From Chelonoidis abingdonii (lineage: Eukaryota > Chordata > Testudines > Testudinidae): a DNA stretch of 64,000 bases. This document shows, piece after piece, positions 32,286-45,565 of this stretch. The notes beneath the pieces were generated by a model. That model saw only the letters and a program-made list of their open reading frames with translations, searched no databases and was not told the DNA's origin. Positions within the stretch are counted from its first letter, which is position 1. The number at the start of each line of letters is the position of its first letter. Both the position numbers and the translations under genes were made by a program. Location of the stretch: the NCBI RefSeq assembly GCF_003597395.2, contig NC_133773.1:77973668-78037667 (forward strand), given 5' to 3'.

Positions 32286-35200
32286 GCCCTGTTCAAGCCA
32301 GGTGGCAAATTGGATCTAAATTATATGACAATGCCCTTGGTTTCTTTGGCAAGCTGGAAATGCTGAGATTTTAATTCAATGAAATATGAAAACGAATTCT
32401 GCCTTTGGTACAATGTTCCTTGAACTTATGCTAATATTAATTTCAATGTAATTAATGCTGCCCCAGGATTTCAGTATGGCACAGATTTTTATATGGACAG
32501 ACATTAACCACATTGTTGACATTTTCAGAGTGGTAGGATTTGACAATACAATCGCGGAATTTTGGAGCCTTTGGTTCCTGGAAAAGTGTGGAATTCAGGT
32601 TGGGTTTTTAGCACCTGTTAGAGGGCAATCTGTCACTTTCAGGGGTAGTTGTGGCCTGGGTTCAGACAGTCCTGTTCTGAGGCTTGGCACTTTTTAAGAA
32701 CAGGATCCGGGGGGATCTGTAGTTACCCAGGAGGAAGACATCATCATCAGAAGTCATGTGGTATGGGGATCATGTGACTGTATGCAGAAAAGTTTAGGAG
32801 TACTCCTGAATTCTTCTCTGAAACTAACCTCTCATAGAGCAATATCTGGGAGTAAGATATTGGTTGGCTGATTGGCTAGGAGACTCTGTCCCATCCTTCT
32901 GGACAATGACCTGGCATCAGTTATTCACAACTCCATCACCTTTTGTCAGGACTACAGCAATTCAGTATACTTGGGCATGAAGCCATTAGCCTTCAGAAAA
33001 CTAATCTCTTTTTTTAGCAGCTTGAACTCCAACAACCCTTGACATCAGCTAACTGCCCCGTTGTCCCTCCTCCAGTTTCTGCCACTACATTCATCAGTGA
33101 GGGATAATCAGATTAGTTTGATATTTCTGCTACAGGGAACAGCAGTGGCATATTTAACATTTTAATTGCTCTTCTGCTCACACCACATTGAGCTCACTCC
33201 TCTCAGCACTCTGGTTTCAGGCTGCTTGCAGATTCAAGAAGGCAATCTTGCATTGCATTATATTTCAGGTAGAATTTTTCAGAAGCACTTTGCACTGGTC
33301 TAACTCTGCCACTGAAATCAAAGGGCACTTTACCATTGATTTCAATGGGAGCAGTTAGGCCAATGTTGAATGTTTTTGAAGATGCCAGATTGGTTTATAT
33401 TTTTAGGATTTTATTTGTAAGCATAAGAGCTAGAAGCTTCATTTTTAATCATATGACTGTTCAGATTTTGCACCACACTTCTGTGACAGTAGTTGGTTAT
33501 GTGGCAAATTCTGTATCTTCAGAATCTTGTAAAACACAGGAAGCTGCTTTTATAGTGTAGTTTTGTAATGAGCAGATTCACGTATATTTAGTCCTGGAAG
33601 AGTGTAGCTTCCTCCTTTATCTAATTTTCCCTTTGCAGTTGAATTTTCATTATTTTTCTTACATGTGGGAACATGCTTCTGCTTCTCATGAATAACCTTG
33701 AGCCCCTGCCCCGTTTTCAAAATTTCTGTGTGCACAGAAATGCATATGAGGTAAACAATAAGAAGTTCTAGGATATAGCAACATTTTTCAAAATCATAGT
33801 TTGTTCTGTATTTGTTACACGAATTCCATAGGACGCCTTGGCTTCCTGATAAACTGGAATTGGAAGTGGACAATGGGGTAGGCATCCCCTAAACAAGCTG
33901 GGGAACGGGGCTAGGGCTCCTAATGTCTGAAAGAGCAAGAACACATTCCCTTTTCTTTAGCCCCTCCCTCTCTTGTGAGGGATGGGTATTAGGGTCTTAG
34001 CGATGAGCTGGAACCAGTTGTGGAGGAGTGAAGGATTGGTGGCTGGTAGAAATGATTAAGGGAGAAATGCTGACCTGTACTGCAGTTTGTTCCTAGATGA
34101 GTTAATAAACTTATGATCTCTTTAAACCATATCCCTTGCATCTTGTCTTTCTCAGTGTCCAAGACAAAGTGGGACAGATAGCCCTACAGACTGACAGCCT
34201 GCTATACACAGAAGAATAGCAACAGCGAAAGTTTCCCTACCTGGGACCACAGATGTGCTTCAACTTGGGCTTGGCAGGACTCACCTCTAGCAATAAGATG
34301 GGGGCCATTCCACTATCCTTTGTATTGCAATGTTCCTTGGTAGCCCATCTCTTTTTGATAGTTCTTCTGGATGGGCAGCAGGAAACGCTCTTCCCATCTG
34401 AGTTCACAAGTTTAGACCAAACATGTACATACGTCCTTAGAGCATGGAATACAGACATTACAAACAAGATCAGTGCATGCAGTAGCTTACAAGCAGTCTA
34501 TAGAGTTTAAACACTAAATACATTCTTATAAGACTAGTACCTATTTTGAGCACCACTAACATTTACGTGAACTGATCTTGTCTCCAATTATGAGTTTGTA
34601 AATTCCCTGCAGCCTTGGCACGAGATGGCACTTGGCCTGACAGTCACTCTTACAATCTGAGTCCTCACTTAATTTCCTCTATTGCCATTAGCTTTATAAC
34701 TTCTGTCTTGGGGATGATTTGCATTATTCTTATATATTATATTACTACTTTTAGTCCAAATCCTGAGACGTGTTCAGCACCTGCTGTGCACACACAAATT
34801 CTAGGGAGGTCAATGGCTTAATTTACCACTGTAGGTGCAAATTGCACTCTGCCAATTTGAACAGCTGCATCATTGAAATCAGCCTCCTCTCAACAAGGAC
34901 AAATGTCAGTAAACTACCCCAGGAGTTCACAGAAGGAGCATGTGGCAGGTTTCTACCAGCCTGGGCTCCCTTCGCACTGTATTGCTGAGGCAAGCCACCC
35001 CAGCCCTCCCTCAGGCTTCTGTCTTCATTTTGCCAGCGCACATACAGGTAGGGACAGACCCAACTGCAACTTTACACACACGTGCTGAGATCAGTTATTG
35101 TGTCCTTGCTGGTGCTGCACTATGTGGGGGCATACCCATTATTCTTTGTTCTACCATAAGACGAAGCACTCTGTGATTCTTTCCCAGTGAATTTTGGGAG

Positions 35201-35783
35201 AATTTGCCTGCCCTTCTGGGCACATGGAGAGAATTGTACAAAGGCATTGGAGGACTATCAGCATGTGATATGAGTGATTTAGCTGATATCCTCACTGCAG
35301 AATGGGCAGGTTACCAGCCCAACTGAAAGTGGAATCAGGGCTCTAACCCACACCCCCATCTAGGCTAGCTAGCCTGGGTTTAAAGCACCACTAAACTCAA
35401 GTGAGGGGATTTTGTTTATGAATAGGAGTGGATCTGGGGTAAGGACTTGAGTTCTGTCTTCAGGGAAAACATACCCTCAGGTTACCTTATAGAGTGAGGT
35501 TACCTTATAGAGTGAAGGTGATCAGAGCAGAAAAAATGGGCATTATGTGTATGCTAAATTAAAAAAGTGTAAATATTCTGCTGTAATCCTACCTTATGAT
35601 GCAGATGTTATAAACTATATTTTAATTCCATAAATGTGAATTGTATAAGCGGCAAGAAGAGTTTGCAAAAGTCTGAATACGAAGAACGCACTGGTAGACT
35701 TACTAACTAAGCCTTTGTTTTTAAATGTTTCTTTGCTTATTTTAAAGGTAAACATTTGTATACTCTACTTTTGTGTTTGTATA
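32286..35783. other. 3.5-kb mostly unique sequence
   Basis: No gene is supported. An old palindromic repeat with centre 'tgatttcaatgggag' sits at about 33290-33365. Frames at 33336-33885, 34237-34510 and 34615-35295 lack recognisable motifs. A short perfect duplication 'gttaccttatagagtga' occurs at about 35479-35513. Confidence 0.5.
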
Positions 35784-35790
35784 TATACTA

Positions 35791-36138
35791 GAGCTGGACA
35801 CAAAATGTTTAGTGAATAGTAAATTCGCTGAAAAAATCACTGAAAAAGTATTGACAAATTTGGGTTTAATTCAGCGCATATTGTTGGCTGAGGAAAAAAA
35901 ACTGAAAACAAAATTCAGAAACATTAAAATGGTTCCTTTAGAAAATGTCAAAATTAATCATTTTGATTTTTCATTTTGAAAAAAAACATTTTCTAAATGA
36001 AAAATCAATTCAATTCAATCTTTTGTTTGGAAATGTCATTTTGAATCAACATTCAAAATGATTTATTTGACCCGAATGAATTTTTTTTCCATTTTTCTTT
36101 TTGAGGAAAAAATGAAAAAAAATTGTTTTGCTCAGCTC
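35791..36138. mobile_element. AT-rich palindromic MITE with TATACTA flanks
   Basis: The ends are GAGCTGGAC and TGCTCAGCTC, inverted, and the element is flanked by the 7-bp direct repeat TATACTA at 35784-35790 and 36139-36145. The interior is a long AT-rich imperfect palindrome of 'cattttgaaaa' / 'tttttcattttgaaa' segments. I recognise it as a palindromic element frequent in reptile genomes. Related AT-rich sequence is at 47005-47265 and a fragment at about 52785-52882. Open frames across it are chance frames. Confidence 0.75.
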
Positions 36139-36349
36139 TATACTATGCTTTCCATCTTTGAAAGTGACTGTAACTGTTTGCAAGACCTAAATTCTGAGTT
36201 CTCAATACAGTCAACTGGTGGATGGACTCAGTATGATGTAGTTGGAACATTTTTGATGCAATATATTTTCATCGAGATATGGTGTTTTGTCAAAGCTGAA
36301 ATGTTTTGTGCCAATATATTGATTTTGACTAATTCTTCTGGGGGAAGGT

Positions 36350-36525
36350 ATGGGGCCCTAGCCTCTGTTTGCCAGAAGCTGGGAATGGGTGATGGGCTGG
36401 TTCACTCAATGATTATCTGTGCTGTTCATTCCCTCCGGGGCACCTGGCATTGGCCACTATTGGAAGACAGTATACTGGGCTAAATGGACCTTTGATCTGA
36501 CGAAGTATGGTCTTATATTCTTCTG
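36350..36525 (+). repeat. CR1 LINE 3' tail, turtle-type subfamily
   Basis: The phrases 'cagaagctgggaatgggtga', 'ttcattccctccggggcacc', 'tggcattggccact' and 'gggctaaatggacctttgat' match the tail at 12485-12655. It is 5' truncated. The frame at 36058-36483 runs into this tail and is not a gene. Confidence 0.85.
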
Positions 36526-39500
36526 TAAGGTTTCAGAGATCCAGGGCTTTCTACCTGCTTCTGACTAAAGAGAAGGAATGAGAGAGACCCTAAAAAAATG
36601 AGGTTTCAACAAAATCCCATTTTGTGAAAACTTTAAAAATGTTTGGTTTTCATGGCCAATTCTAACGTAATGTTTTCTGAAAAATTTTGAGAAGATGGAA
36701 CTCCAGCTTTTGCTTCAGTGAGGAGTAAAGCTGAGGTGGAGGAAACAGAAGTGTACTAGCATGATAGATAATTTCACCTCATCCACATAATATCAGGTGG
36801 CTGGCTCCTTAGCTCTAGTTGTGATGATTCTGGTCATATCACACTGTCTTCCAGAAGATGTCCTACATTCTTGGCTTCACTTATTCTGTTTGTAGAACCA
36901 GTGACTTGCAGGTGTTCAGTGCATCTCAAGATTTTGTCCTTTCTCTAGTGAAACAGATATCAGATAAGTTAATATTTTCACAGTTTTTCAGTTTTTTAAT
37001 CTATATTTTGATTGGCTCTGATCTCTTCTTTGCAACCTCAGAGAGATGAATGAGAAAAAAATTCATAGTACAGATTCTGAAAACATAAAGTATTGATAAG
37101 GTTCAAGTTGTGTGACATGGTTATTTAAAAATCTAATAACTCGTTGTGACAAAGTTGTAAGGCAAAGAGCCAATGGAAAAACCATTCATGCCTTTTAATA
37201 AGATGATAAAAAGAATGGGAAATGGCACAAATTAACCAATTTTCCTTACATTCTTAAAATGCAGGCTATTTTCAAAGCCACTTTAAGGATTTGCATGCCC
37301 AATTCCCAGTAAAATTCGTCCCCAGGTGGATTTGAAAATCTTAACCATAATCTTGGACTTCTAAGATGTTGTATCTCTGTTTCAAATGGCTCCTTCAAGG
37401 GAAAAAGACTGGATTCTTCATTGTCAGAGAGGACTTCTATGATGCATTATCTTCCTTAGATCCTCTCAGCACTTTTGAAACATCCACTCACTCTCCCTCC
37501 TCCATTCTTTCTTTACTCTTTTTTTTTTAGAAAAGCAACCAGCCCCTAATCCATATTCAGAAGAGTATCCAAGTCATAACCCTGAGATCCCACCTTAGTT
37601 AAACAGTAATGAATTTTTATTTGAGTTGCAGTAGTGGTGGTGAGTGAGTCTTTAAGTGAGCCATAGCACCAGGTATCAGTTAATTAAGTGAATTGATTTT
37701 TTCCTGCATTATCTTAATACAGATTTATGTTAGAGGGAAAGTTAAATATAGGCAATTTGAACAAATTGTAATTATCTATTACTGTATACCTCTGGGTATA
37801 TGGACATGATTATTTTTAATGACTTTTCTCCTTTTCAAATGATTATTTGGATATTATCTTGTCATCTTTCCTAGTAGTGAAACGCAAATTATGTTCTACC
37901 ACATTGATGACATTATAATTAAGAAAAAAGTCACATATTCATATTATCTTTTGTATGTTTTGACAAAGCACAATTAAAAAACTTTCTGCTGGGAGCAATA
38001 AAATAAATGAAAGAAAATGTCCCACCAAATATTTCCCTTTTGGTATCCCCAGTTAATATTTTTATGAGCCTCTTAAGCTTATCTAAGAGATTTTTAATGC
38101 AGTGGGGTATGTTATTAGGCTTGTATTTTTTGCACAATATCATACATTTCAGTCTTTATCACAGTGGGGAAAATAAAATAACAGACCACAATGCATTAGC
38201 ATCATAAAGAAAATGTAATAAATGGCTTTATAACTGTAGTAAAAGTTGCCTGAGCACCAGCAGCTGTAACAGAGATGTTGCTACAGCAGCATTTTATGAC
38301 CTAATAGTACTCAGTGGGCTGATAATATTATGTGTGTGTGTAATGCCAGCAGTTTCCAAGGCCTAGATTTCAATTCAGATGAATAATTGAAAGCACTTTT
38401 GGACTTTTCCATAAAATGTTTAATAAGAGATCAAATCCTCTCTCCATGTAGTGGAAAATTAAATAGTTTTTACAGAGGTATTGTATAATGAAATTCTAAC
38501 TATTGTCTATGGAAAAGGGGTGTTTTTAAAATGGAGTTGTTAGAAATAAAATATGTTTGAAGAAGCTCTTATTTTCTTTGTTTCTGAATATTAGTTATAG
38601 AGAATGAAACATTTTTTAGCCCTACCTTCCCATTTCTCTAGACTTTGAGGGGTGACTATAATAATAAGATTTACTGAAATACTTTGAATGTGGTAGTAAT
38701 CACAATACAATGTATCTGCACTCCTGGAATGAGAAAAGGACAGGATGACTACAGAGAGTCAATCTTCTGAAAACGACAGAATTGATAATCATATATTATA
38801 AATATGAAATTCACCTGGAGTTCTCTGCAGATTTTTTTAAAAAATGATAACTATTTTTCCATCTGCTTCTCAGAACAGATGAAATGTGATAAGACTGCTA
38901 TGTGAGTGGATGAAAATTTCATATAATGTACAATCTAGGAGTCTGCACTTCGATTTAAAACACAGAGAATAAACATTCTTGTGTATTTTTAATAAGGTAT
39001 TAAATAACTACCCTTTCTCTACTTCTTAGAAGCATCTTTGTCCTTAAAGGGGGGCTGAGGCAAGAGGATATATATATATAACATTCACTAGTTTATTAAA
39101 TGTGCCTTTTCTGTACTTATGTATGTCTATATTGTTGTGAACCTGCGGGGACTCAATGAACACATTGCATTTTCAATTGAACTGAAACTCCTGCTGCTTA
39201 CATAAGCATTTATTACGAAAGTTAATAGTTGTTTGTTTGACACAGTGCATGCTGCTAATCTATCTTGCTTGCATTGTCAATATGTTTTACAACTTCTCTC
39301 AAACTGAATCAGAACCAAATCATTTTGAAGGTCTGAAGCTACTCAGGTCACTCATTTGTTTTTCACTTAGCACATCTCTGTGCTTCCTGGTTTTGGCCAA
39401 GGTTGAAAGCAGAAGTACTGAAAAAAAAATCACAGCCTCTGCTCTCCTCTCTCACTCTCCTCCATTCACCTCCAAAAATATATAATTGTTGGGAGGAGAA

Positions 39501-39870
39501 GTTGTATTTTATCAGCATAAAGTCTGCAGGGTCATTTCTTGGGGCTCTTTTTTATTTGGGGGCCAAAGGATGAGTGCATCAGCAAACATGATGATACACA
39601 AAGAGGTGGGGAAAGAAAGGATCTTCAGAAGTGAAAGAGAGAAGAATCAAAATATACATACTGGGTATACAAAATACACATGCTCTTGCTGAAATGATGA
39701 CTTTAATGCTGTTAGGATTTTATTGTATGATTAATTATATGTAATAGAGCCTTCCTGATTTGGGTCCCATTCATCACAGTTGCAGAAGATTTCTTTTCTA
39801 TCAAGGGCATCATGTAACAACATAAATTACAACTATTTTACCAACATTTTATAGACTACCAATGAAGAGC
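36526..39870. other. 3.3-kb AT-rich, mostly unique sequence
   Basis: No gene is seen. 37262-37345 resembles a decayed palindromic repeat ('ttcaaagccactttaagg'). A short TA run lies at about 39069-39080. Frames at 36858-37049, 37931-38207 and 39237-39692 lack motifs. Confidence 0.5.
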
Positions 39871-39873
39871 TTA

Positions 39874-40258
39874 AAGAACAGGAGTACTTGTGGCACCTTA
39901 GAGACTAACAAATTTATTTCAGCATGAGCTTTCGTGAGCTACAGCTAACTTCTTCGGATGCATAGAATGGAACATACAGACAGGAGATATTTATACATAC
40001 AGAGAACATGAAAAGGTGGAAGCATGCATACCAACATAAAGAGTCTAATCAATTGAGATGAGCTATCATCGGCAGGAGAAAAAAAAAGTTTGAAGTGATA
40101 ATTAAGGTGAACCATAGAAGGTGCGAGGAGAACTTAACATAGGGAAATAGATTCAGTTAGTGTAATGACCCAACCATTACCAGTCTCTGTTTAGGCCTGA
40201 GTTAACTGTATCTAATTTGCATATTAATTCGAGTTCAGCAGTCTTTCTCAAGAGGAAC
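39874..40258 (-). repeat. Penelope-like element 3' end, antisense
   Basis: On the minus strand it ends with 'ccgaagaagttagctgtagc', 'tcacgaaagctcatgctgaa', 'ataaatttgttagtctctaa' and 'ggtgccacaagtactcctg'. This is the same phrase order as the 3' end of the Penelope-like relic at 9459-9950. Upstream on that strand a decayed 'CKFDTINTAGLNRDWEWL'-like stretch is partly readable ('LNSN-YAN-IQLTQA-TETGNGWVIT'). It is a different subfamily from the 9.5-kb copy, judging by the 3' tail. Confidence 0.65.
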
Positions 40259-42089
40259 AGACAATGTACTTATACAAGATTTTCCAAAAGCATTCAATCA
40301 CTCTAAATGCAAACCAGAAATTAGCACAACTAATTGTTCTTTTCTTGCAGGCAAGCAATTGGTTTCCCTAGGCTATTTGACCATACCACTTTCTCCTAAA
40401 TGGAAAATACCTCTCCACCATGCATTAGTTTGCACTGTATTTATGGTAGTTTATTGATTAATATGATACCTACTCTGGCAAGGGAAAGTAATCCCTTTTA
40501 CTGTCAATATGTGGGGAATCGTGCCACAGGAGAAGAGTGACTACAGTAGGATCTCAAAATTTAACATGTTCAAAAGATTTCATTTGTTTCAAAAGCTCAA
40601 TGTAGAGGCCAGTTTCTGACTGTACCACAAAATGCCTACGTTAATGTAGCCAGAAAAGTAAAGAGCTGTTGATATCTGAAAAGTGGATAGGCAAACAAAC
40701 CGGACGTATGCCCCAAGAGATGTTTTTGGTTTTTTTATTGAAAAAAATACATCTAAGATCATTTTATGTAAATTTGTGCAGACAGTCTAACAGGCATGAA
40801 CTTACGAGTCACACATCGATCACCTTCAAAGAAGAGAGACATGCCCTAGATTCATATCTGTGCTACATACTCTGAGATACACAATATAGGAAGAATAATA
40901 GAAACCTGTAACTTCTGCTGAATGATATGAAAGAATAAAGCACTGAGCTTTCATATTTCACCAACTAACTAAATTGGATGATCACAAGTTTTACAACTGA
41001 AAACAGGTATTTAGTCTGGCATTAAATTTCAGAACATTTTAATTATAAGTGTTGAAAAGATTTACAAAAGGAGGTATATCTTCTGGATTAGGGCTCTCAA
41101 GTGTATGTAATAAACACTGTATCCATACATTGTGTTGGTTTAGAGACTGTATGTAATTATTACTAGGACTGTTAAGTAACTTCTCATGAGCAAAACTATT
41201 CCTATATTTTCTCAGGAAGCAAGAAGATATGCTAAAACCAGAGGTTGTGGAAATGAATAGTGTATAACAAAGAATTAAAGGCCATCTCTTCGAAATTATG
41301 TTGTGTGATGGCCATTTTCAGTTAAACTTCCTTGACCCAACTCCATCTGGCTTGGAGTTTGGCTGTGGCATAGAGGATGTACTGTTGTGTTAGTATTTGA
41401 TCTCATGGTGATTAACAAAGGTCATTTTTCCATGCTGAATCTTTCAGGACCATAAACAGCTTTCTATACCTTGACAAAGAGGCTGTTTTTGTTTTAAACT
41501 TCCCTGTAGCTTCTGGAATAATGACATGGGAGGCACTGCTTTTCTGTAATTTTTTCTCTGACAGCTCCCAGAGAGCAGTGGTAGACAAATTGCTCTTCTG
41601 CTCTACTGAGGCAACTTCCATCCTGTCAGTAGGCAGATGGAACCCAGCCCCATGTCTCTTTTGTCATACCCCGATGATGCAGTTTCTCTTGGTTAGGAGA
41701 AGGTACAGCAACAGTCCATCTCAAAGGATGTTGAAGAGGTCTGGGGTTGGCATGGTTCTGCTCTCTCTATGTAATAGCTAGCTAACTGCATGGAGAAGAG
41801 TAAGCTGCACCCATGAAATGATTATCCTGTCTCTAGGAGCTCCAATAAACATTTTCCAGCCTTAATGCAGATTGCTTCCTTGCAGTCCATATTTGCACCA
41901 CCCCCAGTAGAGAGTTGGGCCTTAAGGTGAGCCCTTACCTAGCAGTATAAGACATAAAGAACAACTTAAACCTTTTATCCAAAGTATGCCCTGGTTTGAA
42001 GATGTGGATTTTGATTTATAAAGATCTATATATTAGGATCTTGGTTACCGTCTGTCTCTTGCTCCCTCTCTGTATTATCACAGCAGGTG
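40259..42089. other. Intergenic sequence, nothing recognised
   Basis: A 69-codon minus frame at 41621-41412 and an overlapping 86-codon plus frame at 41521-41781 have no recognisable motif. No repeat is securely identified. Confidence 0.45.
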
Positions 42090-42094
42090 AGATA

Positions 42095-43059
42095 TGTGAT
42101 GTTGCACTCCACATGCTTTATGGAAATATGCTTATGAATATGACATAACTGGAATATTCTTTATGCTAGTACTCCTTGTATGGTGTCATTAGAAAGCTTG
42201 TAATCTATTAAATGTGTTCATCCCATTTGTTTGCATGTATTACTTCTATATCTAAAGTTAGAAAAATAAGATATAAACTGGTATTTCTGATGTAAACATA
42301 TTAAGTGGAAGTCATTAAGGGTGCTTCACAATCAAATAACTGTGAATGGGTCTATTTACCTGCAAGCCTTCCTGTGTACATGTGGGCCAGCCCCTGGGTA
42401 ATGAAGAATGAGGTCTTATGGTGACATGTGACCATGTTACCTGATAGGGGAATCCATCTTAAATCTGGTATTTTTCCATTAAGAAGGAGGGATGGGGACC
42501 CAGAGAGACAACATATTCCCGCCTTGTGCCAAAGCTATAAAAGGGGGAGAAGCAGGCCAAAAGTGGCTGCCGGTCATGCTTTATTTTGCTTAGTGACTTA
42601 CTTTGTTCTGTCTGTTATTACCTGAAACCATTTAAATCCTACTTTTTATACTTAATAACATCACTTTTGTTTATTAATGAACGTAGAGTAAGTGATTAAT
42701 ACCTGGGGAAGCAAACAACTGTGTATATCTCTCTATCAGTGTTATAGACGGCAGACAATTTATGAGTTTGCCACGTATAAGCTTTATACAGAGTAAAATG
42801 GATTTATTTGGGGTTTGGATCCCTTTGGGAGCTGGGTGTCTGGGTGCTGGAGTCAGGTAATTTGCAGAGCTGTTTTCACTTAAAGCCTGCAGCTTTTAGA
42901 GAGTGGCCTGGACCTTGAGTCTGTTGCAGCAGGCTAGCATGCCTGGCTCAATAAGACAGAGTTCTGGAATTCCAAGTTGGCAGGGAAAACAGGCTCAGAG
43001 GTCATCTTAGCACATCAGGTGACAGTCCCAAGGGGGTTTCTTTGACCAAACTCATCACA
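42095..43059 (+). mobile_element. Solo LTR of an endogenous retrovirus-type element
   Basis: A 965-bp element that starts TGTGATG and ends CATCACA, the inverted TG...CA ends of an LTR. It is flanked by AGATA (42090-42094) and AGATC (43060-43064), a probable 5-bp target duplication with one mismatch. It has a TATAAAAG box at 42536-42543 following a GC-richer segment, so U3/R/U5 order would be left to right. No primer binding site, gag, pol or env sequence adjoins either end, so this is a solo LTR left by recombination. I recognise the 3' part ('gggagctgggtgtctgggtg') as a repeat known from turtles. The 65-codon frame at 42428-42625 spans the TATA box and is not a gene. Confidence 0.75.
42536..42543 (+). 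promoter_or_regulatory. TATA box of the solo LTR
   Basis: TATAAAAG lies 440 bp into the LTR, followed by a G-rich run. It is the expected core promoter of the LTR; activity is unknown. Confidence 0.55.
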
Positions 43060-43617
43060 AGATCATCTGAGGTGTTTTGGATAACAGCAACTGGATGATA
43101 ACTCTTCAGGGACTGGGAACAGAGTAGTCTTGGTGGAGTCCTCAACTCTAGTAAATTATTCTGTTGGTTTTTCCACAAAGTCTCACTTTGTTGACATTAA
43201 GGACATGATTAACTATAAGACACTGCTATTTATAAGGTTTTTGTTTAATGAGGTTGCTGGTGGTACCAAAGGACTTCATCTTACCTGACACTGGCCAATA
43301 AATTGTTTTTATATTTATACCAGTACAGGTGCCCTGAAACTTAGACTAATAAATATAGGTTACATATTAATGGGCTTTTGTATTTCATTTAATATTGTTG
43401 CTCTTTTTATGTAGACCAAGAGTATTTTATATCCTTCAGATTATTTGTTGACATTTTTCCTTTTTATATTTCCTCAGAGTGTTGTTATAGTGGGTGCCAT
43501 AGTAACCAATACTTTTGAGGTTGAATAACAATTTCCAGTATAGGATTATATGCATGATGATATGTTCTATTATGAGATAAATAGTATAAGTTCATGTAAG
43601 TCAGACTGTGTCATAAG

Positions 43618-43690
43618 GTATATGCACAAAGGACAGAATTAAGGGTATCTATGAAAACTTCGTTTTGTCACTTCCTGACTGTTGAGTGCT
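43618..43690 (+). repeat. Dispersed repeat copy A (inverted partner at 46257-46318)
   Basis: The segment 'cacaaaggacagaattaagg', 'gtatctatgaaaacttcg' and 'ttttgtcacttcctgac' is the reverse complement of the sequence at 46261-46315, with about six differences in 54 bp. The match defines a repeat family from this window alone. Confidence 0.7.
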
Positions 43691-45562
43691 TAACTATATA
43701 TCTTAACATTCCCTGTCATTATGGGGATAGACTATAAAGCAATGTTATTTTCAGTGTTAGCCCTCATCCAACAATGCACTTAAGGGTGTGCATAATGGTT
43801 TTGATGGAGGTGTACCATCTTTGTTTATACTGTTAAATGCACATTTTAAATATATAGAGTAACTTATTTACTGTACATTTTATTACATTTATTGAATGTA
43901 ACAAGTCACTAAAGAGGTAAGCATTGTGTAAAGAGGTAAGCCTGATCCTAGACCCCACTCTGTGTTCTTTGCACTGCTCTGACAGCAGAAAGCTGACATA
44001 AAGCCAATTTAAGTAGCCAGCTGAGAATTCTTCATAGGGAAATCCTTCAGTGGCATAGAGCTATCTCTATAAATAATATTTCCATTCCTTGTCACTCCCA
44101 TGGCACAGAAGGCATGTGCTTACCTGCATGCCTTTATACCTGGCACCACTTAGAGGTCTTCAGGATGGGATGGGCAGCCTAATGACCAAAGAGCTTCAAC
44201 ATAATGATTTGCAGCCACCCATCTTTTGGGCTCACCCGTTGACTTATGCTAGATGCCAAGTAGATAGTCCTGAGTATCTGTCTTTATAGTACATTATATA
44301 TAAGATTGGAGTACATGACATTAAGTATGAAGGTCATTCTTATCCCTAGTGTTATACTGTGTTAAATACCACTTGGTGGCAATGCAAGTAGGTGAAGGTT
44401 TATTTATCATTCTCTTTTGTTTTGAAAGTTAAGAGATATGTGTGAGCTTCCATAGAATTTTTGCAACTGAATGTGACTTCTGGAATTAATTTTTTATATC
44501 AAAGTTTCCATGTTGACTCCTGAAATGTATATTTTTCTCTGTGATTTCCATTAAGATAGACACTATTTACCCTGGACAGGAAAATTAACAAACATTAAAA
44601 TATCATCCATATTGTCTAAAATCTGCGAAATTAATTGAGAACTAAGATTACTGAAGCAGAAAATAAGGCTGGCCTTGAGTAATGAACGATGCCTGGTTAA
44701 TGACACTGGAGATCATTAAAGCAGGAGGGAATCTGTTCCCTCAGTATAGGATGATTGGGGAGTGTGATAGACTTGGCAGGAGGTCAGAGTAGATTCTGAT
44801 GGAGAATAATCTTCTATTCAATGCAGGCTGCAAAAAAGGAAACTTGAGAAGCAAATGAGAAGGCGAGAGAACCAAAGAAGGTCAGAAAGAAAAATTGGAA
44901 AAACATGAAGGAGAACAAAAATGTTTTTGTTTTTTTTTAAAAGAAAGAAAGGTGACATGGATCACTGGTAATGCTTGTTCATAACAATTACTTCAGGTAA
45001 GAGGGGATTTGAGCTTTGCCTGACTTTAACATGCTTTTATTTATGATACTTTTCTGCTTTAATAGAATGGTAGAAAAGTCTTCCTATATTATTATATCTT
45101 ATATTATAGCTTCTTGTTACATGTTCTGTTACTGAATTATGAATGATAGATGCAGTATCTAAAGTGATCCATATGCTTTTGTTTGGCATTCCAGTTTACA
45201 TGGACAGTGGCAACTCCAAAACATTGTTAAACAACTAAACCATATGGCCAATTTTTATATACATTTAGGCTCAAATTTTCAAAGACACTTAAAGATTTTT
45301 GACCTAAGTAGAAACTAATAGACACTGGGCCCCTGAATTCCCTAGGTATCTCTGAAAATCCCATCTTTAGACATTATACAATATAACAATAAGAAGAAAA
45401 TGGATTTTGCAAACAAATTCAAATCAATTCTCCATCACTTCCATATTATCCATAAGGAACATTATGGACTTACAATATTAGGGTAACTTCCAAAGTCCCC
45501 CATCAAACAAACTGTATCAGCTCATGCTTCATCACCAACAATAAACGTTTTGCCATTGGAAC
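43691..45562. other. AT-rich sequence, nothing recognised
   Basis: A purine-rich tract lies at 44820-44925. A decayed palindromic repeat ('ctcaaattttcaaagacact') is at about 45269-45362. No gene is supported. Confidence 0.5.
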
Positions 45563-45565
45563 TTA

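Noticed and set aside
36058..36483. 141-codon frame
   Set aside because: Begins in the AT-rich MITE and ends in the CR1 tail; a chance join of two repeats.
42428..42625. 65-codon frame as a small gene
   Set aside because: Lies inside the solo LTR across its TATA box.
44820..45000. Second purine-rich exon candidate ending at 'acttcag|gtaagagg'
   Set aside because: Stop codons interrupt the frames before the donor and no convincing acceptor precedes it.
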